A DNA stretch of 64,000 nucleotides from Syntrophobotulus glycolicus DSM 8271 (GCF_000190635.1 NC_015172.1:1984001-2048000), one strand, 5' to 3'; shown: positions 34,799 through 43,877, numbered from the stretch's first letter. Notes: generated from the sequence alone by a model not told the origin. Numbers and translations: made by a program.

Positions 34799-35293
34799 AT
34801 GATGTCAATAGAATGGTTTATTGTAACCGCAATAAGCGTAATGGTCTTTTTATCCGTTTTTTATGTGCCGAAGGCTAAACATAGACTGGCATTCATCAGT
34901 TTAATCACCTTCGAAGCAACGACTTGGGCGTCCATAAATATCCTTGTCCAAAGTAACCAGATCTCTTTTCCGGTACGGGAATTCGCTAAAGCAACCCAAG
35001 TCGGTTTTCTGCAAAATTTCTTATTTTACCCAATGATTTTTGCCTGGTTCATGATTTTGTATCCTGCCGGGCCGTCTAAATTGAAAAAAATCTTGCATTA
35101 TCTCGTCTTTGTATCCATTGTCGTTTGGTTTATTTACTTTGTCAGCGTATATACTGATCTGGAAAATTTCATCAGTCACACAAAGTATTCCCAACTTATT
35201 CGTTTATATTTAAGTTTTCTGTTGCAATTTATTTTCAGCCGCACTTTTATCAAATGGTTTGCCAAAGAAACAAATCTGCAAATAGAGGTGTAA
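34799..35293 (+). CDS. CBO0543-like membrane protein (copy 1)
   Basis: A 164-residue protein with four to five hydrophobic helices. The stretch ISFPVREFAKATQVGF in its middle is shared with the next gene (YPVREFYKANGTSF). This PVREF pattern is typical of a small Clostridia family (CBO0543-like) of unknown function. ATG at 34799 or 34802, with GAGG upstream. Three bases separate it from the second copy, so both are translated from one message. Confidence 0.75.
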   Translation: MMSIEWFIVTAISVMVFLSVFYVPKAKHRLAFISLITFEATTWASINILVQSNQISFPVREFAKATQVGFLQNFLFYPMIFAWFMILYPAGPSKLKKILHYLVFVSIVVWFIYFVSVYTDLENFISHTKYSQLIRLYLSFLLQFIFSRTFIKWFAKETNLQIEV

Positions 35294-35296
35294 TTC

Positions 35297-35782
35297 TTGT
35301 ACATACTCGAAAGATTATTCTTAATCAGTTCACTGACCATTATTTTTATCTCGGTTTGGTTTATTCCGAAAGAAAAGAGAGCCCAGGCATCATTCATTTT
35401 CTTTACGACCCAGTTCTTTACCTGGATCATGGGGCTTACCGTTGTCGAATTGAATTGGCTTGAATACCCGGTACGGGAATTTTATAAAGCAAATGGTACG
35501 AGCTTCTCCTTTGAGTATTTCTCCTTACCTGTCATTACGATCTTTTTTATTCTCTACTATCCTTCAAATAAGCCCTATATAATCAGATTAATCTATAATC
35601 TGTCCTTTAGCTTATCTATTACGGTCATTGAACACTTTATCGAAAAATATACTCTGGTCATTAAATATCTTTCCTGGAAATGGTACTGGACATCGATTAG
35701 TGTCCTCATCGTATTTCATCTTGTCATGTTTATCTATAAGTGGTTCTTTAAACTCAATGGTTCAAAGGATTCTTTGGATTAA
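35297..35782 (+). CDS. CBO0543-like membrane protein (copy 2)
   Basis: A 161-residue paralogue of the upstream gene, with the same helix layout and the YPVREFYKANG motif. Overall identity looks low, so the duplication is old. It starts with TTG (35297), 6 bases after GAGGTG, which overlaps the end of copy 1. The 3' end overlaps the convergent peptidase gene by four bases. Two different copies side by side suggest a heteromeric membrane complex, an inference. Confidence 0.72.
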   Translation: MYILERLFLISSLTIIFISVWFIPKEKRAQASFIFFTTQFFTWIMGLTVVELNWLEYPVREFYKANGTSFSFEYFSLPVITIFFILYYPSNKPYIIRLIYNLSFSLSITVIEHFIEKYTLVIKYLSWKWYWTSISVLIVFHLVMFIYKWFFKLNGSKDSLD

Positions 35783-36972
35783 ATCACAATGATGTCTTTT
35801 CCCCCACCCGTAATGCACCTGCCGCCTTGGGGGGTAACAATATAGGTATCTTCCACTCCTACCATCCCAAGATCAGCCAAGCCCTTTTTGGGTTCAAGCG
35901 CAATAACCATGTTTTCAGCGAGTGGATCCTTAAAGCCATTGGCAATCACCGGAAACTCATCAACATGGAGACCCACTCCGTGACCGAGAAATTTTACTTG
36001 TCTTTGGCCAAAGCCCATAAAGTTTTGTTTAAAATCATCACTCAACTCATTGGTCACCGTCTGGTAAATCTCTGAAGGAACAGCTCCGGGTTTTAGAAGT
36101 AAAGCCAGGCGTGCCTGCACTTCGATACAGGCTCTTTGGAGCTTGATCATCTCATCAGTGGGCTTACCGCCAAAAAGATATATCTGAGTCTTGTCTGTAT
36201 GATAGCCGTCATAACCAAAACCGATATCTACAAAAATCAGATCACCTTTCCGGAGTTTTCTTTCCCTGCTGCCGCCAAGCGGTACTGCAGGGCACAGCCC
36301 ATATGCACCCCCCGGTCCATCAAAACTTGTCGGATAGATGGAACTTTCTCCAAACCCGATCTGACCAACAACCATTTCCGTTTGAAACATCGAGAATCGG
36401 CATATGCCCTGATGCCCAAGTTCCACCATCTTTACTAAAATCTCGGCGACAAACTCAGCTTCATTCATCCCTTCCCTGAGCAGGGCAGGCACAATATGTT
36501 GGAGCAAATCATCATGCTGTTTTCCGGCATGCTCCAGCTTTTCAAGCTCAAGCGGTGACTTTACCGATCTGACGGCAAGGATCACCCTGTCCAATGAACT
36601 GATTGTTCCCATCTTAAAATATTTTTGCAGGCGATCCATTATGCCCCATGTCACAACCTCAGTTTCCACAAAGGTATTGCCGCAGTCTCCGCCAGTCACC
36701 GCCACGGCATCCCGGTAGCTTTCCATCGGATAAATATCCGAGAAAAGCGATTCGGCCTTAGCGCGTTCGAAGCTTCGGCGGACAAAATAAAAAGCCTTCC
36801 TTTCTTTTGTGACCAACAGCATGCCATCCTGCATCGTGCCGGTAAAGTAATATTGATTGACTTTGCTTAGAATAACAGCGGTATCCCAATCGGGATACAC
36901 CTCATTCATCAGAGAATAAAATTTGGTCAGCCTGTCGTCCAGCTCTTGTTTGGGAATGGGTGTTTTGAACAT
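35779..36972 (-). CDS. M24 family metallopeptidase (Xaa-Pro peptidase type)
   Basis: A 397-residue pita-bread-fold aminopeptidase. The metal ligands are seen in order: two Asp in FVDIGFGYDGYHTDKT, His in GHGVGLHVDEFP, Glu in IALEPKKG, and Glu in GVEDTY. The N-terminal creatinase-like domain (about 1-165) is present. Members cleave Xaa-Pro bonds or relate to creatinase; the specificity of this one is not readable. Stands alone on the minus strand. Confidence 0.93.
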   Translation of the reverse strand: MFKTPIPKQELDDRLTKFYSLMNEVYPDWDTAVILSKVNQYYFTGTMQDGMLLVTKERKAFYFVRRSFERAKAESLFSDIYPMESYRDAVAVTGGDCGNTFVETEVVTWGIMDRLQKYFKMGTISSLDRVILAVRSVKSPLELEKLEHAGKQHDDLLQHIVPALLREGMNEAEFVAEILVKMVELGHQGICRFSMFQTEMVVGQIGFGESSIYPTSFDGPGGAYGLCPAVPLGGSRERKLRKGDLIFVDIGFGYDGYHTDKTQIYLFGGKPTDEMIKLQRACIEVQARLALLLKPGAVPSEIYQTVTNELSDDFKQNFMGFGQRQVKFLGHGVGLHVDEFPVIANGFKDPLAENMVIALEPKKGLADLGMVGVEDTYIVTPQGGRCITGGGKDIIVI

Positions 36973-37007
36973 TTCTGCCTCCGTTTAGTCAATTTTATTT
37001 CGTATGC

Positions 37008-37184
37008 TTAAAAATAAATCAGTTTATATAGGCCCGATGTCAGCAGGACAAAGGAGCTTGACCAAAGGTTTTTATTATATGGAAAAACAACATTAAATAA
37101 CTCCGCTGCCAATAACAACAAAATTCCGCTTCCGGCAAAAACCGCTGTTTTCAAGAGCGGATTAGATGACTTTTGCATGATCAT
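37008..37184 (-). CDS. Small two-helix membrane protein downstream of Amj
   Basis: A 58-residue frame (56 if started at the ATG at 37178). It has two hydrophobic helices, roughly AVFAGSGILLLLAAELF and SSFVLLTSGLYKLIYF, joined by a polar NKN turn. It begins about 20 bases after the Amj stop codon on the same strand. The AGG 7 bases before ATG 37178 favours that start. The clean amphipathic/hydrophobic pattern and operon position make it likely to be a real gene; its function is unknown. Confidence 0.6.
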   Translation of the reverse strand: MIMQKSSNPLLKTAVFAGSGILLLLAAELFNVVFPYNKNLWSSSFVLLTSGLYKLIYF

Positions 37185-37199
37185 ACCTATAATAAATAA

Positions 37200-37991
37200 T
37201 TATATCATTCCTGCGACATATACAATCAAATATGAACTGGGTAACAGCAATAACAGAGATGCGAATGTACCTATTGTTTTACTCCCCACCAAACCTATTA
37301 CACATAACCGAAACTGCTCCTGAGTGCATTTGCCGTCAATTACGTCATCCGTCATCATAGATAATTGAGGATCAATAAAAATCGTCATTAATATCGTGGC
37401 AATTCCATTGACAACCGGAGAAAGAGTAATACATGTCGCTCTCAGATCCGGTTCTAAAAATCCTGCATAGATCGGAGCAAGAGAGCCAACCGTAATCAGC
37501 GCAACAGCAGCAAGATTATATACCATAATCCTCTTTGGCAGCTTTCTGTAAGATATTTGTCTGACATTTTCTTTGGCTGGCACGGAAACACATTCCTTGA
37601 TATATCGGATTCCGGACTTGGAAAAGCTATGTAAAATCAACTTTGATAATGACCTGTCTATGGAGAATGACATCACCCCCTTGTAGAGAATTCTTTGAAA
37701 TGTTGGAATTAAAATAGCCCCAAAAACTGTTGCCACTCCGGAAATCAAAATTATGATATTGAATATGATTAGCAGATCACCGGCTCCGGGGTTACTTTCA
37801 ACATATTTGGTCAGGATCGGGACCTGAAAGGTTACTGCAATTCTGGACACCAACATCAACATATTGAATAGTGCAAAAGATACAGCAATTTTTCCCGTTC
37901 GCACTCCTACAAGTCTGACCGAGTAAGCCAGGGTCCCGATCAGCGATATGATAAAATTCAGGGTGATGACCAGTATAATTTGACTGTTCAT
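37200..37991 (-). CDS. amj: Lipid II flippase Amj family protein
   Basis: A 263-residue membrane protein with about six to seven helices, matching the Amj (alternate to MurJ, DUF2837) family: YSVRLVGVRTGKIAVSFALF and a C-terminal SLLLLLPSSYLIVYVAGMI-type helix. Amj can replace MurJ in moving lipid II across the membrane in Bacillus. The ATG at 37991 follows AAGGAG. A small membrane protein follows in the same operon. Confidence 0.88.
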   Translation of the reverse strand: MNSQIILVITLNFIISLIGTLAYSVRLVGVRTGKIAVSFALFNMLMLVSRIAVTFQVPILTKYVESNPGAGDLLIIFNIIILISGVATVFGAILIPTFQRILYKGVMSFSIDRSLSKLILHSFSKSGIRYIKECVSVPAKENVRQISYRKLPKRIMVYNLAAVALITVGSLAPIYAGFLEPDLRATCITLSPVVNGIATILMTIFIDPQLSMMTDDVIDGKCTQEQFRLCVIGLVGSKTIGTFASLLLLLPSSYLIVYVAGMI

Positions 37992-38283
37992 GTCCGACTC
38001 CTTACATCAATTTCCGATTTTACCGAATCTCAAACCTCTTTTTCAAACACCAGATCAAACTGTTTAATTAGACCATTTTTATCCAGATCCCTTCTTTTTG
38101 AGGGTTCATTTTTCCTTTGCTTTTTACTTCCAACCATTCTTTTCCTAAAATGCTTTGATTAATGATAACAAGATATGTTATAATCTTTCAATCTCACTTT
38201 TTACCTCAAACGATTAAGCAGTATCTCAAACTCTAATTTATCTCATTCACTACATATTGTACTTTATAAAGGAAGGATACATC

Positions 38284-39657
38284 ATGAAACGCAGTCTGGA
38301 AATGGGGAGTCAAAGTATTGGCCGGTTACTGTGGGAATTTTCCCTTCCCGCGGTGATTGGAATGCTTTTGTACTCTCTTTACAATATTGTTGACAGGATC
38401 TTTGTCGGGCGTGGAGTCGGCAGCATAGGGATTGCTGCGATAACAGTGGCTTTTCCCATCATGATCATTTTGCTGGCTATTTATGTTTTTATCGGTATCG
38501 GATCAACAGCTTTAATCTCCTTACGGCTGGGCGAACAGAAATATGAAGAGGCTGAAAAAGTTGCAGGCAATGGTACTCTTATGCTGATAATATTACCCCT
38601 GCTGATTTCTGGTATTTATTTTTTATTTGCAGAACGGATTTTAATTCTGTTTGGAGCAAGCCCAACCGTTTTACCTTATGCTCTTGATTTTACCCATATT
38701 ATTATTCTGGGTTCAGTTTTTGGTTCTCTTGGTTTTGGCATGAACAACTTCATCAGAGCGGAAGGCAATCCAAGATTCGCTATGATGACTCAGGTCATTG
38801 GGGCTTTATTAAATGCGGTTTTAAATTACATCTTTATCTTCAAATTGGGGTTGGGAATTAAAGGGTCTGCACTGGCGACAGTATGCGGTCAATTATTTTC
38901 AACGATCTGGGTATTAAGCTATTTTTTGTCCGGGCGCAGCATGATGAAAATCAGACTAAAAAACTTAAAACCACAGATGTCGATTCTTATTGGGATTATG
39001 TCCATTGGTTTTGCTCCTTTTGCCATGCAAATAGCAAGCAGTGCCCAGCAGGTTATTTTAAATAATACTTTGATGATTTATGGTGGAGATAAAGCACTTT
39101 CAGCTGTCGGAATAATTATGAGCATTGCCACCCTGCTGTTCATGCCGGTGATCGGAGTCAGTCAGGGGGCTCAGCCTCTTATTGGCTACAACTATGGTGC
39201 CGGGCAGTATGAAAGAGTGAAGGAGACATTAAAAAAGGCTGTCATAAGCGGAACCTATATTGTTTTGGCCGGTTTTCTGCTGATTCATATTTGGCCTGAA
39301 GAAATTGTAGGGCTTTTTAGTAAAGGCGATGTCGAACTGACCCAAATTACAACCCATGGCCTCTTGATTTTCCTGGTCATGCTTCCGGTTATTGCCTTTC
39401 AGATCTTATGTTCCAACTATTTTCAGGCTGTAGGCAAACCTGTGCAGTCCACAATTCTCAGTTTGTCCAGACAGGTATTGCTGTTTATTCCGCTTCTTCT
39501 GATTCTTCCTCGTTTCTGGGGTATGAACGGAGTCTGGTTGACTGCCCCTATTTCGGACGGAATAGCCGTCCTCTTGACTGCGGCTCTGATTTTTGCAGAA
39601 ATGAGGGGCCTTCCCACAACTTCCTCTACAACCAATAAAATAAGAGCGGACCAATAA
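38284..39657 (+). CDS. MATE family multidrug/Na+ exporter
   Basis: A 457-residue transporter with twelve helices, the NorM/DinF-like MATE family. IGRLLWEFSLPAVIGMLLYS and IVDRIFVGRGVG at the N-terminus and GVSQGAQPLIGYNYGAGQYER in the second half are family signatures. It probably exports cationic drugs or metabolites using an ion gradient. The ATG at 38284 follows AAGGAAGG; the in-frame ATG at 38257 lies before that site. Confidence 0.94.
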   Translation: MKRSLEMGSQSIGRLLWEFSLPAVIGMLLYSLYNIVDRIFVGRGVGSIGIAAITVAFPIMIILLAIYVFIGIGSTALISLRLGEQKYEEAEKVAGNGTLMLIILPLLISGIYFLFAERILILFGASPTVLPYALDFTHIIILGSVFGSLGFGMNNFIRAEGNPRFAMMTQVIGALLNAVLNYIFIFKLGLGIKGSALATVCGQLFSTIWVLSYFLSGRSMMKIRLKNLKPQMSILIGIMSIGFAPFAMQIASSAQQVILNNTLMIYGGDKALSAVGIIMSIATLLFMPVIGVSQGAQPLIGYNYGAGQYERVKETLKKAVISGTYIVLAGFLLIHIWPEEIVGLFSKGDVELTQITTHGLLIFLVMLPVIAFQILCSNYFQAVGKPVQSTILSLSRQVLLFIPLLLILPRFWGMNGVWLTAPISDGIAVLLTAALIFAEMRGLPTTSSTTNKIRADQ

Positions 39658-39692
39658 ATATCATTCTCGCCGGCACGAACCGGTTAGCGGCT

Positions 39693-39737
39693 GATTAGCA
39701 TAATTTGTCTGTATTCTTTTCCCATGTTATGCTAATC
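39693..39737. repeat. Perfect 11-bp inverted repeat before the DUF456 gene
   Basis: GATTAGCATAA (39693-39703) and TTATGCTAATC (39727-39737) are exact complements separated by 23 bases. No T run follows, so it is either an operator of two half-sites or the end of the MATE transcript. Confidence 0.5.
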
Positions 39738-39773
39738 ATACAATGATGGGATATTTTGTATGGGAGGTTCGTT

Positions 39774-40253
39774 ATGGCTACAACTGCTTTAATCATAACG
39801 ATTATCCTGTTTATTGCAGGTTTAATCGGAACCATATTACCCGTTCTGCCCGGTGCGGTCCTTATTTACGGAGGCATGGTTTTTTATGGGTTTATGACGG
39901 GTTTTTCCACTTTGAATGCTTACTTCTACGTCCTGCAGGGTGTTGTTTTCATCCTGATATTTTTCATTGATTACTTTGCCTCAGCTGTCGGTACAAAACG
40001 CTTTGGAGGCAGCAAGCAAGCTGCCTGGGGATCGGTAATCGGGTCGATTATCGGCATCATAACAATGGGACCATTAGGCCTTGTCATCGGGCCATTTGCC
40101 GGCGCTGTTATTGCTGAATTAATCCGGGGAACAGAACTAAAACAAACACTGCGGGCCGGGTTCGGAACGCTTGTCGGTCTTCTTGGCGGAACTGTGCTCA
40201 AGTTGTTTGCGGAAATCATTATGATTATTTATTTCTTTATGCGTATCTCTTGA
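39774..40253 (+). CDS. DUF456 membrane protein
   Basis: A 159-residue protein with about four Gly-rich helices, typical of the DUF456 family: GLIGTILPVLPGAVLIYGG, VGTKRFGGSKQAAWGSVIGS and GPFAGAVIAEL. Function unknown; some relatives are linked to stress or envelope biology. The ATG at 39774 follows GGAGG. Expressed alone, ended by a long hairpin. Confidence 0.9.
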   Translation: MATTALIITIILFIAGLIGTILPVLPGAVLIYGGMVFYGFMTGFSTLNAYFYVLQGVVFILIFFIDYFASAVGTKRFGGSKQAAWGSVIGSIIGIITMGPLGLVIGPFAGAVIAELIRGTELKQTLRAGFGTLVGLLGGTVLKLFAEIIMIIYFFMRIS

Positions 40254-40282
40254 ATTGTAAACCATTACTCCGAATCCGCGGG

Positions 40283-40333
40283 AAAGGTCATCCAAAGCAG
40301 GTCAGGTTACCATCCTTGCTTTGGGTGACCTTT
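40283..40333 (+). terminator. Terminator after the DUF456 gene
   Basis: AAAGGTCATCCAAAGCA (40283-40299) pairs with TGCTTTGGGTGACCTTT (40317-40333) with one G-U pair, across a 17-base loop. The following bases are only weakly T-rich. Confidence 0.6.
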
Positions 40334-40410
40334 CTTGCGGGGATACGAGTTCAAGCGGCTTATTGTTTAAACTAAAATGACGATTTCCATCCCATCAGGT
40401 AAATAAATAA

Positions 40411-40441
40411 GCTGTGTACCGGATATTGAGAGGTACACAGC
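40411..40441 (-). terminator. Terminator after the small HTH gene
   Basis: On the minus strand GCTGTGTACC and GGTACACAGC form a perfect 10-bp stem, 15 bases past the stop at 40456, followed by TTATTTATTT. Confidence 0.6.
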
Positions 40442-40455
40442 GATGATCTGTCAGC

Positions 40456-40638
40456 TTACTTTTTTACCGGTTCCCATTTACACCTTACCGGCGAGGCAAT
40501 AGCTTCATCTTTTTTCAGTTCCTTGAACGCCTGATCAATCTCCTTACGGTCTATACCGATTATTTTTTCCACATCTCCGGCACTCAGCGGTTTTCCTGCC
40601 TCAATCATAGCCTGCAAAACTTTTTCTTTCGTTCCCAT
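40456..40638 (-). CDS. Small winged-helix-like regulator
   Basis: A 60-residue protein, GTKEKVLQAMIEAGKPLSAG then VEKIIGIDRKEIDQAFKELK, with the shape of a minimal winged helix (three helices plus a C-terminal strand). Such short MarR/ArsR-like DNA-binding proteins are common in Clostridia and archaea; targets unknown. Preceded by a good AAAGGGGG site. Confidence 0.7.
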   Translation of the reverse strand: MGTKEKVLQAMIEAGKPLSAGDVEKIIGIDRKEIDQAFKELKKDEAIASPVRCKWEPVKK

Positions 40639-40683
40639 GATGATTGCCCCCTTTAATCCTTTTCATTATATGTAAGGAAATGA

Positions 40684-40989
40684 TTAATCCTTGCTCAAAG
40701 AGTCCAACAGCTTCTGCAAATAATCTCTTTGCTCGGTTGTAAGTTTTTTGGCTGTATTCAATAATCGACGCAGTTCAGGCTCCAGTTCCTGATTATCCTC
40801 GGAGAAAAAATCAGCCAAAGAAATTCCTAAAGCTTCACAAATGCGTTCCAAAGAACCAAGCGATGGTTTAGCGTCATTCGCTTCAATTTTATAAATCGTT
40901 GTGGGATCAAGACAGACATTTTTCGCCAAAGCATTTGCTGATATTCCTGCTACATCACGAAAATACTTCACCCTTTTTCCGTAATTCAT
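40684..40989 (-). CDS. Xre family helix-turn-helix regulator
   Basis: A 101-residue regulator with an N-terminal Cro/C1-type HTH (ISANALAKNVCLDPTTIYKI, then PSLGSLERICEALGISLADF) and a C-terminal helix EQRDYLQKLLDSLSK. Probably represses through the repeated ATTCAAGT sequences just upstream, which also lie in front of the divergent Xre gene at 41124. Confidence 0.9.
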   Translation of the reverse strand: MNYGKRVKYFRDVAGISANALAKNVCLDPTTIYKIEANDAKPSLGSLERICEALGISLADFFSEDNQELEPELRRLLNTAKKLTTEQRDYLQKLLDSLSKD

Positions 40990-41000
40990 TCAATCACTTC

Positions 41001-41045
41001 CTGAATAATATTCAAGTTTATTATATCTCAATATTATTCAAGTAA
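41001..41045. promoter_or_regulatory. Candidate operators between divergent Xre genes
   Basis: TGAATAATATTCA (41002-41014) is a palindrome with a one-base centre, and ATTATTCAAG recurs at about 41033-41042 in a related sequence. Both lie between the divergent Xre genes and may bind one or both. Confidence 0.45.
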
Positions 41046-41123
41046 ATATCATGAATTTTATTCGTTTAAAGATATTGACTTAATGAATTATATTCTGTAA
41101 GATTTTATATGGGGTGGTATATT

Positions 41124-41366
41124 TTGGTTAGACCGGGAATTCAAATTAAGGCTCTCCGTAAATCATTAAATATGACCCAGAAGCAACTTGCAGAATTGGT
41201 TAAACTTGATGAAAGCATGATTAATAAGATCGAGAACGGGCACTCTGTCGGCTCAGTACAAACACTGAGCAAAATCGCTGCTGCCCTGAAGGTAAGCATA
41301 ACTGAACTCTTGGATGATCCATGCTTTCCCCTAGAAAATAAAAAGCCGGAGGATGATCATGCCTGA
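41124..41366 (+). CDS. Xre family helix-turn-helix regulator (divergent)
   Basis: An 80-residue protein, almost only an HTH: IQIKALRKSLNMTQKQLAEL, then LDESMINKIENGHSVGSVQTL and SITELL. The likely start is TTG at 41124, with GGGGTGG at about 6-12 bases; the ATG at 41109 lies before that site. Its 3' end overlaps the next small gene. Confidence 0.8.
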   Translation: MVRPGIQIKALRKSLNMTQKQLAELVKLDESMINKIENGHSVGSVQTLSKIAAALKVSITELLDDPCFPLENKKPEDDHA

Positions 41367-41586
41367 AAATAATCAAAGTGATTTTGAAATCGGTTATAAT
41401 TATGCCCGTCAAAAGCATTATTTATTAACAAACCGTGATTCTCGATTTTTTCTGGAGCTTGGTCTGGCCTTTTTATTTGAACAAGGAGTGACAGCAGAGC
41501 TTTCCAAAGGTATGGGGACATATTATTTAGAGCAGGTCATTAATCTCTTTACTCCGGAAAATACACACTTTTCTGGTTCCTCTTGA
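41359..41586 (+). CDS. Small hypothetical protein in the Xre operon
   Basis: A 75-residue protein of unknown family: acidic N-terminus, then FFLELGLAFLFEQGVTAELS and YYLEQVINLFTP. No signal peptide and no clear membrane helix. Its ATG (41359) lies inside the 3' end of the Xre gene and has GGAGG 6 bases upstream. Coupling to a regulator suggests a partner or a target of that regulator. Confidence 0.55.
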   Translation: MPENNQSDFEIGYNYARQKHYLLTNRDSRFFLELGLAFLFEQGVTAELSKGMGTYYLEQVINLFTPENTHFSGSS

Positions 41587-41647
41587 CTTCATTTCTCTTC
41601 TTATGTAAACTACTCCTAACCTTTAATTTTTTTAATGCTGAATAAGA

Positions 41648-41686
41648 GTCGGCCGTAGAGTTTCTTTCGCTACCGGCGGCTTTTTT
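41648..41686 (+). terminator. Terminator between the Xre operon and guaB
   Basis: GCCGTAG (41652-41658) pairs with CTACCGGC, with further G/C pairs at the base, and is followed by six T. It stands 55 bases before the guaB start, so it may end the upstream operon or act on guaB. Confidence 0.6.
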
Positions 41687-41740
41687 ATTAAGGCATGTTT
41701 CTTGCCAAAAATAGGAATTTACAATAAGGAGGCTATACTT

Positions 41741-43231
41741 ATGGCGTATTTATACAATGAACCATCGAGAACTTTTAATGAATACTTGCTTGTTCCCAAT
41801 TTGACGAAAAAAGATTCTGTTCCTGATAATGTATCCCTTAAAACTCCTATTGTCCGGTACAAGAAGGGTGAACAATGTCCTCTATCCACCAATATCCCTT
41901 TAGTTTCGGCCATCATGCAGTCTGTTTCCGATTCCAACATGGCCATTGCCCTCGCAAGATGCGGAGGCCTCTCCTTTGTCTTTGTTTCTCAGCCCATTGA
42001 ACAACAGGCTGAGATGGTCAGGAAAGTTAAAAAATACAAAGCCGGTTTTGTGGTTAGTGATTCCTGTCTTAAGCCTGACCAAACCCTGAAAGATGTCTTA
42101 AATCTGAAAGCGCGGACAGGACACTCCACCATTGCCGTTACTGAAGATGGTTCCTCGACAGGGAAGCTGCTCGGACTCATTGCCAGCAGGGATTACCGTC
42201 TGAGCAGAACTCCCCTGGACAAAAAGATTTCTGAATTTATGACTCCCTTCTCTTCCCTGATTTATGGTACGGAAGGTATTACCTTAAGTGAAGCAAATGA
42301 TATGATTTGGGATCATAAACTGAATTCCCTGCCGATTGTCAATAAGGATCAACTTTTGGTTTATATGGTATTCCGCAAGGATTATGATGCCCATAAAGAA
42401 AATCCGCTTGAACTTCTGGATCAAAGCAAAAGACTTGTGGTTGGAGCGGGGATCAACACCAGAGATTATAAAGAAAGAGTACCTGCTCTGGTCAAGGCCG
42501 GAGCCGATGTTTTATGTATTGACTCTTCCGATGGTTATTCTGAATGGCAAAAAGACACCATTCAGTGGATTAAACAGGAATATAACGGTGAGGTTAAAGT
42601 GGGAGCCGGTAATGTGGTGGATAAAGAAGGCTTCCTCTACTTAGTCAATGCCGGAGCGGACTTCGTTAAGGTAGGTATTGGCGGTGGTTCAATCTGCATC
42701 ACTCGTGAGCAGAAAGGAATTGGCCGCGGCCAGGCTACCTCTGTTATCGAAGTGGCCAAGGCGCGCAATGAATATTTCAAGGAAACGGGAATTTATGTAC
42801 CGATCTGTTCTGACGGCGGGATTGTTCACGACTATCATATGACCCTGGCTTTAGCTATGGGAGCCGATTTCATCATGCTGGGAAGGTATTTTGCCAGATT
42901 TGATGAAAGTCCTACCCGCCGGCTCAAAATGGGTTCAAGCTATGTCAAGGAATATTGGGGCGAAGGCTCTAACCGCGCTCGCAACTGGGAGAGATACGAC
43001 ACCGGCGGTGAAGAAAGGCTTGAGTTTGAAGAGGGTGTGGATTCCTATGTCCCTTATGCCGGAAGCTTAAAAGATAATGTGGATATTGCCATCAGTAAAA
43101 TGAAGTCTACGATGTGCAACTGCGGCGCTGTCACCATAGAAGAGTTCCAAAAAACTGCCCGTCTGACTCTTGTTTCCTCAACCAGCATCATTGAAGGCGG
43201 TGCTCACGACGTTATATTAAAGGAAAGCTGA
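41741..43231 (+). CDS. guaB: IMP dehydrogenase
   Basis: A 496-residue IMP dehydrogenase, the first committed step of guanine nucleotide synthesis (IMP to XMP with NAD). The catalytic Cys is in [18 protein letters not shown], flanked by DSSDGYSEW and [10 protein letters not shown] of the barrel. Two CBS domains are inserted in the N-terminal half (about residues 95-225). The ending [19 protein letters not shown] and the long active-site loop differ from Bacillus GuaB and match a variant found in Clostridia. Start ATG 41741 after AAGGAGG; an earlier in-frame ATG at 41702 lacks a site. Confidence 0.92.
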   Translation: MAYLYNEPSRTFNEYLLVPNLTKKDSVPDNVSLKTPIVRYKKGEQCPLSTNIPLVSAIMQSVSDSNMAIALARCGGLSFVFVSQPIEQQAEMVRKVKKYKAGFVVSDSCLKPDQTLKDVLNLKARTGHSTIAVTEDGSSTGKLLGLIASRDYRLSRTPLDKKISEFMTPFSSLIYGTEGITLSEANDMIWDHKLNSLPIVNKDQLLVYMVFRKDYDAHKENPLELLDQSKRLVVGAGINTRDYKERVPALVKAGADVLCIDSSDGYSEWQKDTIQWIKQEYNGEVKVGAGNVVDKEGFLYLVNAGADFVKVGIGGGSICITREQKGIGRGQATSVIEVAKARNEYFKETGIYVPICSDGGIVHDYHMTLALAMGADFIMLGRYFARFDESPTRRLKMGSSYVKEYWGEGSNRARNWERYDTGGEERLEFEEGVDSYVPYAGSLKDNVDIAISKMKSTMCNCGAVTIEEFQKTARLTLVSSTSIIEGGAHDVILKES

Positions 43232-43258
43232 TCCCGGATAAAGATCACTTAAATGAAA

Positions 43259-43302
43259 TAGGCTGCCCGTTGAAACAAAATCAGTTTCATCCGGGCAGCC
43301 TA
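43259..43302. terminator. Convergent terminator between guaB and the GNAT gene
   Basis: TAGGCTGCCCG pairs perfectly with CGGGCAGCCTA, with a second small stem GTTGAAAC / GTTTCATC inside. Confidence 0.65.
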
Positions 43303-43839
43303 CTTCATTTGAAGGCTTTGTCTTCCACCTTCCCCCAGCACCTTCCATCCGTAAGCAATACCATCTATTGTCAGCCCGGCTATTGTAAATTCCTTTCTGT
43401 CCACCTCCTGTCCGCCCAGTTCTTTATAAAACCCGGCATATTTATTCCCGGCCAATACCCAGACAAGCAGCGAATCAAGCTTCAGCTTTTTCAGGGAGTC
43501 AAGCGCCGCTTGCCAGAGAAGCCTGCCAATACCCTGGCCCTGGTAATCGGCCAGAACATAAATGGCATAGATTTCCCCTTTAAAAAGGGTCTCTCCTGAC
43601 CTTTCCATCCCTCCGAATACGTAGCCGACAATTTTCCCTGAATCATCCTCCGCAACATGGACAAACTTTTTGTGGCTGCGGTTATTAATCATATTTCGAT
43701 AGAACTTTTCTCTTTCCTCATGAGAAAGAGAAGCAAGCTGCTCATCAGGCAAAAGCCCCCGGTAAGTTGTCAGCCATGTTTCAATGTTCACGCTTGCTAT
43801 CGCTATGGCATCTACCGGTTCAGCTTCCCGGATTTCCAT
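43300..43839 (-). CDS. GNAT family N-acetyltransferase
   Basis: A 179-residue acetyltransferase. Motif A is IYAIYVLADYQGQGIGRLLW, preceded by a typical beta strand, then LDSLLVWVLAGNKYAGFYKELG. Close in pattern to a general Bacillus/Clostridium acetyltransferase group of unknown substrate. It lies just upstream, on the same strand, of nothing else in its operon; the PAS gene at 43878 is 38 bases before it and may be co-transcribed. Confidence 0.92.
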   Translation of the reverse strand: MEIREAEPVDAIAIASVNIETWLTTYRGLLPDEQLASLSHEEREKFYRNMINNRSHKKFVHVAEDDSGKIVGYVFGGMERSGETLFKGEIYAIYVLADYQGQGIGRLLWQAALDSLKKLKLDSLLVWVLAGNKYAGFYKELGGQEVDRKEFTIAGLTIDGIAYGWKVLGEGGRQSLQMK

Positions 43840-43877
43840 TTTTTCACCTCCCCGCTAAACCCAGAGACTCTCTTCAC

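Noticed and set aside
37980-38162. 60-residue frame between amj and the MATE gene
   Set aside because: No ribosome site; begins inside amj upstream sequence on the opposite strand.
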